The notes under the pieces: generated by a model
The model's database searches: none
What the model saw: only the letters and a program-made list of their open reading frames with translations
What the model was told of the DNA's origin: nothing
Translations under genes and position numbers: made by a program
Part shown: positions 34,078 to 40,339 of the stretch, one piece after another
How the letters are laid out: each line of letters starts with the position of its first letter
Numbering within the stretch: the first letter of the stretch is position 1
Origin: Cecembia sp.
GTDB taxonomy: Bacteria; Bacteroidota; Bacteroidia; Cytophagales; Cyclobacteriaceae
NCBI RefSeq assembly: GCF_007126775.1
Contig: NZ_SLAP01000028.1
Location: forward strand, 1-40,339
DNA length: 40,339 nucleotides
Direction of reading: 5' to 3'

Positions 34078-34822
34078 ATTTCATTGGGGAAAAGGGCAAG
34101 GGTGTAAGATATTCTGACTCGACTTTCTGTACAATTGGTCCGGTTTCTTCGGATTTGTCCCTTACCATCACCCATACAGGGTCTTCGCGGAACTTGTCAA
34201 AAGATTTTTTGGCTGCTTTCTCATTTTTATGGGCAAGCAAATATACCAATCTGGGTTGCCCCCCATCTTTTTCCACGGTATACCAATACATCACATTTGT
34301 CATCCCCTGCTTCTGGAAAAGTTCTCTGGTGTAGTCTCTGAATCGCGCATTGATGGCATCCACCCTCCCAGGATGCATGTAATAAGTTCGTAGTTCAAAT
34401 ATTCTCTTCCCTTCATTTTGCCAACGGATGATCTCAGGGTTTAATTCTTGGGCAATTTCCATAAAAACCTGATTGACATTGGCTACTAAGGGGCCATTGG
34501 CCTCAGAGGCTTTATAGGCAGCCTGCCATTCTGGATCGTTGATAAACTTATTCCACAATAGGTCTCTGGAGGCTTGGTCTGGATAGGCCAAGATGAAGGT
34601 TAATGTGTTATTTTTTTGGTCTGTTGGAATAAAGTAGGCTACGTTTTCAATTCCATTTTTCTCAAATAATTTCAAGGTATGGTCCTGAAAGCGCTTAATC
34701 AGTTCATTCCGCTTTTCTTCGTGAGCAGTATAGGTTCTCATCTCGTAATATCGCGTATCCTGAGCTGAGGCAACTTGCCAGATAATAAGGTAAGTTAAGA
34801 AGGAGAAGAGTAGGTTTTTCAT
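34076..34822 (-). CDS. Secreted protein with two NIPSNAP domains
   Basis: The 248-residue protein has a signal peptide (1-20, ending ASAQ) and two ferredoxin-like alpha-beta NIPSNAP domains: DTRYYEMRTYTAHEEKRNELIKRF (from about 22) and RIFELRTYYMHPGRVDAINARF (from about 138). The ELRTY-type strand and the following helix are the family hallmark. In bacteria these proteins have no established function; the double, exported form is common in Bacteroidota. It follows the TMEM220 gene with five bases between, so the two share a transcript. It ends at the bidirectional terminator. Confidence 0.9.
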   Translation of the reverse strand: MKNLLFSFLTYLIIWQVASAQDTRYYEMRTYTAHEEKRNELIKRFQDHTLKLFEKNGIENVAYFIPTDQKNNTLTFILAYPDQASRDLLWNKFINDPEWQAAYKASEANGPLVANVNQVFMEIAQELNPEIIRWQNEGKRIFELRTYYMHPGRVDAINARFRDYTRELFQKQGMTNVMYWYTVEKDGGQPRLVYLLAHKNEKAAKKSFDKFREDPVWVMVRDKSEETGPIVQKVESEYLTPLPFSPMK

Positions 34823-34827
34823 AGATT

Positions 34828-35214
34828 TTAGGTTTTGTTAATGGATGCTTTTTTTCTCCACCCGACAAATGCAGAAACTGACATGACAATAGCTACAATC
34901 AATAAGCCAAAAGTTTCCCTTGCTTCTTCAGATTCTTGGGTTTTCATACTTAGGTCTTTATGCTCAAGTTCAAATCCTATCCAGTCCCATACAGAATCAG
35001 GGAAAAAATAAACAGCTCCAATGATACAGGCAATTATGCCAATACTTAGTGGGATAAGTGGGTGTTTTCCCTTGAAAGCCAATGCAGAAAATAAAGCCGC
35101 TGCAACATAAACAGATACCCATATTTCCGGGTCAGGATCATTGAGTTGCCAATAGGCAAATAAAAGGAAGGCAAGAAACCAAAAGGCAAAGAAATATTTT
35201 GTAAAGGTTTTCAT
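34828..35214 (-). CDS. TMEM220-like membrane protein
   Basis: The 128-residue protein has four hydrophobic helices (about 5-22, 32-48, 53-72, 100-118) and the motif YWQLNDPDPEIWVSVYVAAALFSAL, which is the signature of the TMEM220 family. Function is unknown in any organism. It is the first gene of a pair with the NIPSNAP gene five bases downstream. A 9-bp inverted repeat spans its start codon (35209-35238) and could hide it in the mRNA. Confidence 0.85.
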   Translation of the reverse strand: MKTFTKYFFAFWFLAFLLFAYWQLNDPDPEIWVSVYVAAALFSALAFKGKHPLIPLSIGIIACIIGAVYFFPDSVWDWIGFELEHKDLSMKTQESEEARETFGLLIVAIVMSVSAFVGWRKKASINKT

Positions 35215-35238
35215 AGCTTAGGAGTTAATGCTATGAAA
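35209..35238 (-). promoter_or_regulatory. Inverted repeat spanning the TMEM220 start codon
   Basis: TTTCATAGC and GCTATGAAA form a perfect 9-bp stem with a 12-base loop. In the minus-strand mRNA the start codon at 35214 falls inside the 3' arm, so the hairpin could block translation initiation. It could also be a DNA operator. Which, if either, cannot be told from the sequence. Confidence 0.45.
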
Positions 35239-35315
35239 GTATGAAATTCTTGAAGGACTGGCAAGCTTTGTTTGTTTATGGGTTTGTAAATGAAAATGAA
35301 ATCCTTAAGAAATTT

Positions 35316-35323
35316 TAACTTTG
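35316..35323 (+). promoter_or_regulatory. Putative -7 element for the gene at 35360
   Basis: TAACTTTG matches TAnnTTTG exactly, 37 bases before the ATG at 35360. It overlaps the alternative TTG start at 35321, which argues against that start. No -33 TTG at the right distance. Confidence 0.45.
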
Positions 35324-35359
35324 TGCAATAGGAAATCAGGGCTTTTGATAAAGATTATA

Positions 35360-35758
35360 ATGGGAGAAGAAATCATCATAAATCCAACTATAGAAGTAGA
35401 AGAGGATTTGGTGCAAAAAGCCAAAGAACATGTCAATATTGAAAGGCAGGTGATTGTCCATGTTGTGTTGAGGACCAATATTGCATGGTGGCAATTGCGC
35501 ATTTGGCCCAGTACTTTTTTGATTCCCAAAGAAGGTGGAGGTAAATCCAAATTACTAAATGCGGATAAAATCCCTTTTTACCCTCAATGGCTGCATATTT
35601 TTGGATCAAGCCATCGCTTTACATTGATTTTTGAAGCCTTGCCACAAGACTGCTCCGTTTTTGACCTGATCGAAGAGATTCCTCAACAAGGCGGCTTTGA
35701 AGCCAAAGGAATCCAAAGGAATCAAAGTGATGTTTACCATGTAGAGATAAGAGACTGA
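35360..35758 (+). CDS. Conserved hypothetical protein
   Basis: I do not recognise the family by name. The 132-residue product has no signal peptide or membrane segment and looks like a single beta-rich domain: VHVVLRTNIAWWQLRIWPSTFLI, FTLIFEALPQDCSVFDLIEEIP and SDVYHVEIRD alternate in strand-like fashion, as in an immunoglobulin-like sheet. The motif FDLIEEIPQQGGF followed by GIQRNQSDVY feels conserved and may mark the family. It stands alone, divergent from TMEM220 and 127 bases upstream of the next operon. Only the ATG at 35360 is used, because the TTG at 35321 lies in the promoter-like element. Confidence 0.78.
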   Translation: MGEEIIINPTIEVEEDLVQKAKEHVNIERQVIVHVVLRTNIAWWQLRIWPSTFLIPKEGGGKSKLLNADKIPFYPQWLHIFGSSHRFTLIFEALPQDCSVFDLIEEIPQQGGFEAKGIQRNQSDVYHVEIRD

Positions 35759-35827
35759 ATGTTTAAGTCTTTTAGGGTGCTTTATTTTTATAGGATAACA
35801 GAAATTACTTGATTTAAATGAAAATGC

Positions 35828-35858
35828 CTTGCTTTTTTCAGACTAATGAGTAAATTTG
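35828..35858 (+). promoter_or_regulatory. Bacteroidota-type promoter of the 35886-37260 operon
   Basis: CTTG at 35828-35831 and TAAATTTG at 35851-35858 are separated by 19 bases, a full match to the -33/-7 consensus and its spacing. Transcription would start near 35864, 22 bases before the ATG at 35886. This is the best promoter match in the window. Confidence 0.7.
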
Positions 35859-35885
35859 GTTTATAAAATAAACTACTTTATAAAT

Positions 35886-36398
35886 ATGAAAAAGATACAT
35901 TTGACAATCATTTTATTTCTGGCCTACGGCATGGTTTCAGCACAGGAATCCAGTAAGGAGGCGATTGGAAAGCTCAGCTTTTTAGTGGGTAATTGGGAAG
36001 GGGAAGCCAAGGCAGCAACTGGTCCTGGTGAAATCCAACTTATCAATCAGCATGAAAGTGTTGCTGTTAAATTGGGAGGCCGCATGCTGATGATAGAAGG
36101 TAAGGGGTACCAGAATGGGGATCTGGTTTTTAATGCCATTGGATTGGTTACATTTGATGAAGGTAACCAAAAATATGAAATGCAAAGTTGGCTGGCTACA
36201 GGTGAGACGACTAAGGCTTACTTTGAAGAGAGGGGAGACAAAAAATTCGAATGGGGTTTTCCCTTACCAAATGGGCAGGTTCGGTATTTAATAAGTCTCG
36301 ACGAGGAGGGGAGATGGAAGGAAAAAGGAGAATTTTCTCCTGATGGGAATACTTGGTATCCAAGTTTTGAAATGCTATTAACCAAAAAAGCAGACTAA
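35886..36398 (+). CDS. Secreted DUF1579-like (lipocalin-like) protein
   Basis: From the ATG at 35886 the product has 170 residues with a signal peptide (MKKIHLTIILFLAYGMVSAQ). The mature part begins IGKLSFLVGNWEGEAKA, the typical start of DUF1579/nitrobindin-like beta-barrels, followed by strands ending SFEMLLTKK. These folds bind small ligands or heme in some relatives; no heme histidine can be assigned here. The frame is open to a TTG at 35856, but that lies inside the promoter. It heads an operon with a membrane protein and a winged-helix regulator, joined by TAATG overlaps. Confidence 0.82.
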   Translation: MKKIHLTIILFLAYGMVSAQESSKEAIGKLSFLVGNWEGEAKAATGPGEIQLINQHESVAVKLGGRMLMIEGKGYQNGDLVFNAIGLVTFDEGNQKYEMQSWLATGETTKAYFEERGDKKFEWGFPLPNGQVRYLISLDEEGRWKEKGEFSPDGNTWYPSFEMLLTKKAD

Positions 36399-36967
36399 TG
36401 AAAGCGGAAAAGCATTGGGATGAATCAGAAAGCATCCAATTGATCAGATCAATGATCGAAGCCTCGAAATACCAGGTGGCTGATGAGAAATTCCTTTATT
36501 TACTTTGGGGCTATGGCGTGGTGGTTGCTGGATTAAGCCACTATTACCTTCAATTTTTAACAGGATATGAATACCCGTATTTAGTTTGGCTATTGATGCC
36601 TATTTTAGGGGTTATTCATTTTTTTTACCTCAATAAAAAAACACAGTCAGTCCAATCAAACACTTGGATTTATAGGGTTTTATCGGGCATTTGGGTAGGA
36701 ATGCTCTTTGCTATTTTAGCAGTAGTAGCCGGAGGATTTGGTATAGGTTGGGGAAAAGTTTACCCAGTATTTATGCTTTTGTATGGTACGTCGGCCTTTG
36801 CTACAGGTACTGCCCTGGAATTTAAATGGCTGATGTTAGGTGGTTTGTTAAGTATAATTTTAGGTGCAATTGCTTTCTTTTTTGTATTTCAATTTCAATT
36901 GCTTTTACTTGTATTGGCTGTATTGGTGAGTTTTGTTTTGCCAGCCCATATGATGAGAAAAAATTAA
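36398..36967 (+). CDS. Membrane protein coupled to a winged-helix regulator
   Basis: The 189-residue protein has an N-terminal cytoplasmic stretch (about 1-30, with the amphipathic SIQLIRSMIEASKYQVADEK) followed by five hydrophobic helices (about 33-52, 61-77, 90-112, 117-135, 142-180). I do not recognise a named family; similar genes next to HTH_34-type regulators occur in Bacteroidota, which suggests a sensory or regulatory pairing. Its ATG overlaps the stop of the gene before it and its stop overlaps the start of the regulator, both as TAATG, so all three are translated in a fixed ratio. Confidence 0.82.
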   Translation: MKAEKHWDESESIQLIRSMIEASKYQVADEKFLYLLWGYGVVVAGLSHYYLQFLTGYEYPYLVWLLMPILGVIHFFYLNKKTQSVQSNTWIYRVLSGIWVGMLFAILAVVAGGFGIGWGKVYPVFMLLYGTSAFATGTALEFKWLMLGGLLSIILGAIAFFFVFQFQLLLLVLAVLVSFVLPAHMMRKN

Positions 36968-37260
36968 TGGAGTTTAATGAATTAGATCCTCTTTTGCATA
37001 ATCAATTAAGGTTAGCAGTCATGTCTATTCTGTTGGCAAAAGGGGAAGCTGAATTTAATTTTATAAAAGAAAAATCAGGAGCAACAGCAGGAAATTTGAG
37101 TGCTCAAATTTCGAAGCTGAAGAATGCCGGCTACCTTGAAGTGAATAAAAGTTTTAAGAATAATTATCCTTTAACCACATGCAAAATTACTGATCAAGGG
37201 ATTTTGGCTTTCGAGAGATATGTTGATGCTTTACAGAGCTACATTAAAAAGGATAATTGA
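36967..37260 (+). CDS. Winged-helix transcriptional regulator (HTH_34-like)
   Basis: The 97-residue protein is a single winged-helix domain: LHNQLRLAVMSILLAKGEAEF (first helices), FIKEKSGATAGNLSAQISKLKNAGYLEV (recognition region, with GNLSAQISKL) and a wing at SFKNNYPLTTCKITDQG, ending with a dimerisation helix. This matches the HTH_34 (MarR/ArsR-like) family. A likely target is its own operon promoter at 35828. The start at 36967 overlaps the previous stop as TAATG; longer readings of this frame run into the membrane protein gene and are not real. Confidence 0.9.
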   Translation: MEFNELDPLLHNQLRLAVMSILLAKGEAEFNFIKEKSGATAGNLSAQISKLKNAGYLEVNKSFKNNYPLTTCKITDQGILAFERYVDALQSYIKKDN

Positions 37261-37288
37261 GATAAAAAATACAAAAAAAGTCTTTAGT

Positions 37289-37609
37289 TTAAGGGAGTTT
37301 GAATACTTCTGTCAACGCTTTGCTGACAGGGGAATCATCAGGATTTGTTTCCATGATATCGGCCATATATTTCCACCATTTTTGCACAATAGGGTGTTTT
37401 CCCAATTCTTGGGAATTTTGTTCGCCATCCACTTTTTGAAAGGCGAATAGGGTGTGTGTTTCCAAGTCCAGAAAAATATGGTACTCTAAGATCGCTGAAT
37501 CTAAAAGCAGTTGTTTGAGTTCTGGCCAGATGGAATCATGGCGTCTTTGGTACTCTTCCTCCATTCCAGGAAGGATTTTCATTTTAAAGGCGAAAGTTTT
37601 TATGGGCAT
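37289..37609 (-). CDS. rhaM: L-rhamnose mutarotase
   Basis: The 106-residue enzyme interconverts alpha and beta anomers of L-rhamnose. It has the family pattern YQRRHDSIWPEL with H24 as the probable catalytic histidine, IFLDLETHTLFAF, and WWKYMADIM near the end. Length is normal (about 104). It is the last gene of a minus-strand group; its ATG overlaps the stop of the 45-residue gene (TAATG). The lut genes lie further upstream on the same strand, so it may belong to a rhamnose and lactate catabolism locus that extends beyond the window. Confidence 0.93.
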   Translation of the reverse strand: MPIKTFAFKMKILPGMEEEYQRRHDSIWPELKQLLLDSAILEYHIFLDLETHTLFAFQKVDGEQNSQELGKHPIVQKWWKYMADIMETNPDDSPVSKALTEVFKLP

Positions 37610-37746
37610 TATGGGTTTCTTTTATTCCAGTTTTTGTGCTCCTCGGGGATTTCAGAGGCAGGTTCGGTCTGAAGTCCTAGTTGCTCAAATAGCTCCTTAA
37701 AGAATTCATATTTATCGTCGGGAATCCTTACAGTTACTTCTCTCAT
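37609..37746 (-). CDS. 45-residue protein overlapping rhaM (antitoxin-like start)
   Basis: This short frame encodes MREVTVRIPDDKYEFFKELF followed by EQLGLQTEPASEIPEEHKNW and NKRNP. The first part, a beta strand (VTVRIPD) then an amphipathic helix, resembles ribbon-helix-type antitoxin N-termini and the small proteins that precede RelE/ParE toxins in Bacteroidota, also with an IPEEHK-type segment. No toxin gene follows; instead its TAA overlaps the rhaM ATG (TAATG), which implies coupled translation. It may be a truncated antitoxin remnant or a genuine small protein. The tight overlap and sensible amino acid composition support expression. Confidence 0.6.
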   Translation of the reverse strand: MREVTVRIPDDKYEFFKELFEQLGLQTEPASEIPEEHKNWNKRNP

Positions 37747-38195
37747 CTCGATAGTCTTTTTTAAACAATATACGGATAATTGGGGAATAGGAAGGAATGT
37801 TTAGAAGGATTGATTTCTTGTTAGCCTGTTTTTGTTCTTATGAAAAAGAGGTTAACTGATAATAAGAAACAGTCTCTCCTTCTTACTCCGATCCTGACAG
37901 CTTTACGGGAGAGTAGTCTCCCAAGGCAATGAAGAAAGTATTACAGGATTTCTCCTTAAGGTCGAAATGAACAAGGGGAATTCAATGCCAATAACAGACC
38001 AGCAAAACAAGGAAGGTGTCAATTTATACAACTTTCAAGCGAAGCAAGTAAACGCTTTAATCCAACCCCTTAATGACAATCCTTAATTCCTTAACTGCTT
38101 AATGTTTCAAATTTCCCCGAAATCCGTCTTTCGCCCTCTCACTTTATCTAGCCTTCTACCTAAAGTTAGGTAAGCTCAATTCTTGCCTCTTGTCT
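37747..38195. repeat. Repeat-rich intergenic spacer between the 45-residue gene and lutC
   Basis: This 449-base stretch has no credible gene. It holds a perfect hairpin (GGGAGA GTAG TCTCCC, 37907-37922), a segment GGATTTCTCC-TTAAGGTCGAAATGA (37946-37970) resembling dispersed 'TTTCTCC...GGTCGAAATGA' repeats of Bacteroidota spacers, several spaced copies of CCTTAAT/GCTTAAT at about 38055-38104, and the 18-bp element at 38080-38197's end (38180-38197) that is the reverse complement of 33937-33954. It looks like an assembly of decayed dispersed repeats. Confidence 0.55.
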
Positions 38196-38197
38196 CT
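38180..38197 (-). repeat. Dispersed 18-bp repeat, copy 2
   Basis: On the plus strand this reads TTCTTGCCTCTTGTCTCT, the exact reverse complement of the copy at 33937-33954. It reaches two bases into the 3' end of lutC, whose stop is at 38196-38198. Confidence 0.6.
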
Positions 38198-38756
38198 ACT
38201 TCAACACCACCCTCAAACTCTTCGCCCCATGAGCTCCGATCACCAAAGATTGCTCAATGTCTGCAGTTTTGGATGGTCCGGCAATAAAAAGTCCAAAACC
38301 TGAATGCTGGGCTCCAATTCTTTGATAAGCTTCATGCATGTTGGAAACCAAGGCTTTTTCCTCTAATACAATCACCAAATGCTCGGTGATAAAGGGTAAA
38401 GCCCTTAAGCCCAAGTTTTCATCGGTCAACCAGATTGCCCCGTTTTCTGCTACCCCAAATTCACCTTGAATGATGGCTACTTCCAACTCATTTAATTCAT
38501 GGGCGTCAGAAGGTAAAGGCTGAGTCGAAAGGCTCTCCATTCCCTTAGCCAGGTTGAGAATCTTTTCAAAACGGTTGATGGCTATAAAATCCTTCAATTC
38601 GGACTCAGTGATTACTTCCCCCTTATTGGCCTGAATGGATAGTATAAAGGCTGCTTTATGATCCATAGGAAATCCAAATGAAGGTATTTCAGGAAGCGGG
38701 CTATCCTCCCTAGGAATAGCCTTGATTTTAGCCAAAATGTTTTCTCTGCTGCTCAT
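38196..38756 (-). CDS. lutC: LutC-type LUD domain protein (lactate utilization)
   Basis: The 186-residue protein (from the ATG at 38756) belongs to the LUD family: SSRENILAKIKAI at the start, then LEVAIIQGEFGVAENGAIWL, LPFITEHLVIVL and FIAGPSKTADIEQSLVIGAHG, the last being the family's nucleotide- or substrate-related signature. With LutA and LutB it forms the complex that oxidises L-lactate to pyruvate. The start overlaps the lutB stop as TAATG; an ATG seven codons earlier lies inside lutB and is less likely. It is the last lut gene and is followed by the repeat-rich spacer. Confidence 0.92.
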   Translation of the reverse strand: MSSRENILAKIKAIPREDSPLPEIPSFGFPMDHKAAFILSIQANKGEVITESELKDFIAINRFEKILNLAKGMESLSTQPLPSDAHELNELEVAIIQGEFGVAENGAIWLTDENLGLRALPFITEHLVIVLEEKALVSNMHEAYQRIGAQHSGFGLFIAGPSKTADIEQSLVIGAHGAKSLRVVLK

Positions 38757-40111
38757 TACCTGTTCTTTTTGTACCAATCTTTGAAAGTTTCTTTTGGCGA
38801 TTCAGGCAGGTCTCTTTGCTTACCCCAGGTGTTCAGGCCTGAATAAGTAATGCTGTCAGGTAGGATTTTCAAGGCGCCCCGCATCATGGAACCTGTCACT
38901 TTATAAGCAAAAGGAACTGCAAAAATCCCATTGGCGATTTTCATGGAAATGCTTTTCGCATTGGTCCCTTGGGCTTTGGTGATTTCCTGCCTCCATTCGT
39001 AGAGTTGCTCATGGATATTGATCTTTACCGGACAAACATCCGTGCAGGAACCACAAAGGGTAGAGGCAAAAGGAAGAGTGCTGTATTTTTTCACATCCAA
39101 GCCTGGTGACAGGATAGAGCCGATGGGTCCGGGAACTACCGAGCCATAACTGTAGCCACCACTTCTTCTATAAATGGGACAGGTGTTCATGCAGGCGCCG
39201 CAACGGATGCATTTCAAAGAGTTTTTGAATTTCTCCCTTGCTAATTGATCCGTACGGCCATTATCTACCAAAACAATATGGATCTCCTTACCCTGAGCCG
39301 GGGAGCGGAAATGTGAATTGTAATTGGTAATGGGTTGCCCGGTAGCAGAGCGGGCCAACAACCTGAGGAATACCCCCAAATCCTTTCTTCTGGGAATGAT
39401 TTTCTCAATGCCCATACAGGCGATGTGTACATCGGCCAAATGCACGCCCATATCGGCATTGCCTTCATTGGTACAGACCACAAATTCACCTGTTTCTGCC
39501 ACTCCAAAATTTACGCCGGTTATGGCTACTTTGGCGCCCAAAAACTTTTCCCTCAAATGCAAACGGGCTGCATGGGTGAGGTAAGCCGGATCTTCATTCC
39601 CTTTTTCGGTATGCAGTTTTTCATGGAAAAGCTCAGAGATATCCCTTTTCTTCAAATGGATGGCAGGCAGCACGATATGGCTGGGCGGTTGATTTAAGAA
39701 CTGCACAATCCGCTCTCCCAAATCCGTATCCACCACTTCCACTCCGTTATTTTCCAAGAAGGGGTTAAGATGACATTCCTCGGTGAGGATGGATTTGCTT
39801 TTGACGATGGCTTTGCAATGGTGTTTTTGAAGGATGCTCAGTACAATCTGGTTGTGCTCTTCTGCATCCTTGGCCCAATGCACCTGTATGCCATTGGCTC
39901 TAGCCTTTTCTTCAAATTGGATAAGGTATTGGTCCAGATTGGCCAGTACATTGTCTTTGATCTGGGAAGCCAATTCCCTTAATTGTTCCCATTCAGGGAT
40001 GGTCTTGCTGATAGTGTCACGCTTGTCCCGTACAAACCACAGGGTTTCGTCATGCCATTTGGCTTTGGCAGCGTCCTGTAAAAATTCCGATGCTTTGGTT
40101 GGATGGCTCAT
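38756..40111 (-). CDS. lutB: LutB-type iron-sulfur lactate oxidation protein
   Basis: The 451-residue protein has an N-terminal LUD domain (about 70-295, with VAITGVNFGVAETGEFVV and NEGNADMGVHLADVHI) and two ferredoxin-type 4Fe-4S sites, CIRCGACMNTCPIY from C301 and CGSCTDVCPVKINIHEQL from C353. A C-terminal helical part completes it. In LutABC it carries electrons from lactate oxidation. Length is a little below the usual 470-480, with no motif missing. Its ATG overlaps the lutA stop (ATGA) and its stop overlaps the lutC start (TAATG), so the operon order is lutA-lutB-lutC. Confidence 0.96.
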   Translation of the reverse strand: MSHPTKASEFLQDAAKAKWHDETLWFVRDKRDTISKTIPEWEQLRELASQIKDNVLANLDQYLIQFEEKARANGIQVHWAKDAEEHNQIVLSILQKHHCKAIVKSKSILTEECHLNPFLENNGVEVVDTDLGERIVQFLNQPPSHIVLPAIHLKKRDISELFHEKLHTEKGNEDPAYLTHAARLHLREKFLGAKVAITGVNFGVAETGEFVVCTNEGNADMGVHLADVHIACMGIEKIIPRRKDLGVFLRLLARSATGQPITNYNSHFRSPAQGKEIHIVLVDNGRTDQLAREKFKNSLKCIRCGACMNTCPIYRRSGGYSYGSVVPGPIGSILSPGLDVKKYSTLPFASTLCGSCTDVCPVKINIHEQLYEWRQEITKAQGTNAKSISMKIANGIFAVPFAYKVTGSMMRGALKILPDSITYSGLNTWGKQRDLPESPKETFKDWYKKNR

Positions 40112-40339
40112 GAGATGGCTTGGTTTAGGATTTCTGCGATATGCATAAATTTCAATGGCTGCTTATTCCTCTTGGCAATTCCCTCCAAATGCATGATACA
40201 GGACATATCTCCCCCGCTGAGGATTTCCACACCCTGAGCTAAATGATCCTGCAAGCGGTCTTTGCCCATCTGAACCGACAAGGCTTCTTCTGTAACAGCG
40301 AAGGTTCCACCGAATCCGCAGCATTCATCTTTTCGGTTC
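40108..40339 (-). CDS. lutA: LutA-type Fe-S oxidoreductase (C-terminal part, cut by the window edge)
   Basis: Only the last 76 or so codons are in the window. They read DECCGFGGTFAVTEEALSV, then GGDMSCIMHLEGIAKR and FMHIAEILNQAIS before the stop. The CCGFGG and SC-MHLEG motifs are the second CCG domain of LutA/GlpC-type proteins that bind a 4Fe-4S cluster. The stop overlaps the lutB ATG by four bases (ATGA). Start and N-terminal domain lie beyond 40339. Confidence 0.93.
   Translation of the reverse strand, partial: NRKDECCGFGGTFAVTEEALSVQMGKDRLQDHLAQGVEILSGGDMSCIMHLEGIAKRNKQPLKFMHIAEILNQAIS

Noticed and set aside
35856-35885. TTG start for the DUF1579-like protein
   Set aside because: It overlaps the -7 element TAAATTTG, and the signal peptide begins at the ATG at 35886.

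Overview
The window looks like a chromosomal segment of a Bacteroidota bacterium, most likely order Cytophagales, family Cyclobacteriaceae (Algoriphagus/Belliella-like). Supporting signs are the fused ccoN-ccoO gene, promoter elements of the TAnnTTTG type, start codons without Shine-Dalgarno sequences, beta-barrel and lipoprotein genes, and the protein sequences themselves. The family assignment is inference from sequence character, not from a search.

Region by region: (a) 136-4749 (+): pheT, a small coiled-coil gene, zapA and rny, closed by a clear terminator. (b) 4814-5575: an MtfA-type metallopeptidase. (c) 5687-14929 (+): a full cbb3 oxidase locus, with a Usp-like hypothetical, ccoI, ccoS, fused ccoNO, ccoQ, ccoP, ccoG, ccoH and a SafE/UreH-type membrane protein. 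Oxygen-independent hemN follows convergently. FNR/CRP-like palindromes precede the first gene and hemN, so this block looks like one low-oxygen respiration and heme module. (d) 16693-20434: a Tat-dependent Gfo/Idh/MocA oxidoreductase and, convergent to it, a two-gene ABC exporter. (e) 20542-23364: a small outer-membrane barrel, a small lipoprotein, an orphan HI0074/HepT-like protein and a DegP/DegQ protease. (f) 23558-26040: dxr and rseP, translationally coupled. (g) 26284-29585: a barrel protein plus a large lipoprotein with a TIG-like domain and a propeller-like C-terminus. (h) 29896-33924: lon and hslU, without hslV next to it. (i) 34076-37260: NIPSNAP and TMEM220 proteins on the minus strand, a conserved hypothetical, and a tightly coupled three-gene operon with a winged-helix regulator. 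(j) 37289-40339 (-): rhaM with an overlapping 45-residue gene, a repeat-rich spacer, then lutC, lutB and the 3' end of lutA, probably the edge of a rhamnose/lactate catabolism locus.

Most genes are ordinary housekeeping genes. No phage, insertion sequence, CRISPR array, rRNA or tRNA was seen. The observations most worth checking are the matched palindrome/-7 architecture upstream of the cbb3 block and hemN, the unrecognised Usp-like gene heading the cbb3 block, the barrel/lipoprotein pair, the 45-residue gene overlapping rhaM, and dispersed repeat pieces in two intergenic regions.
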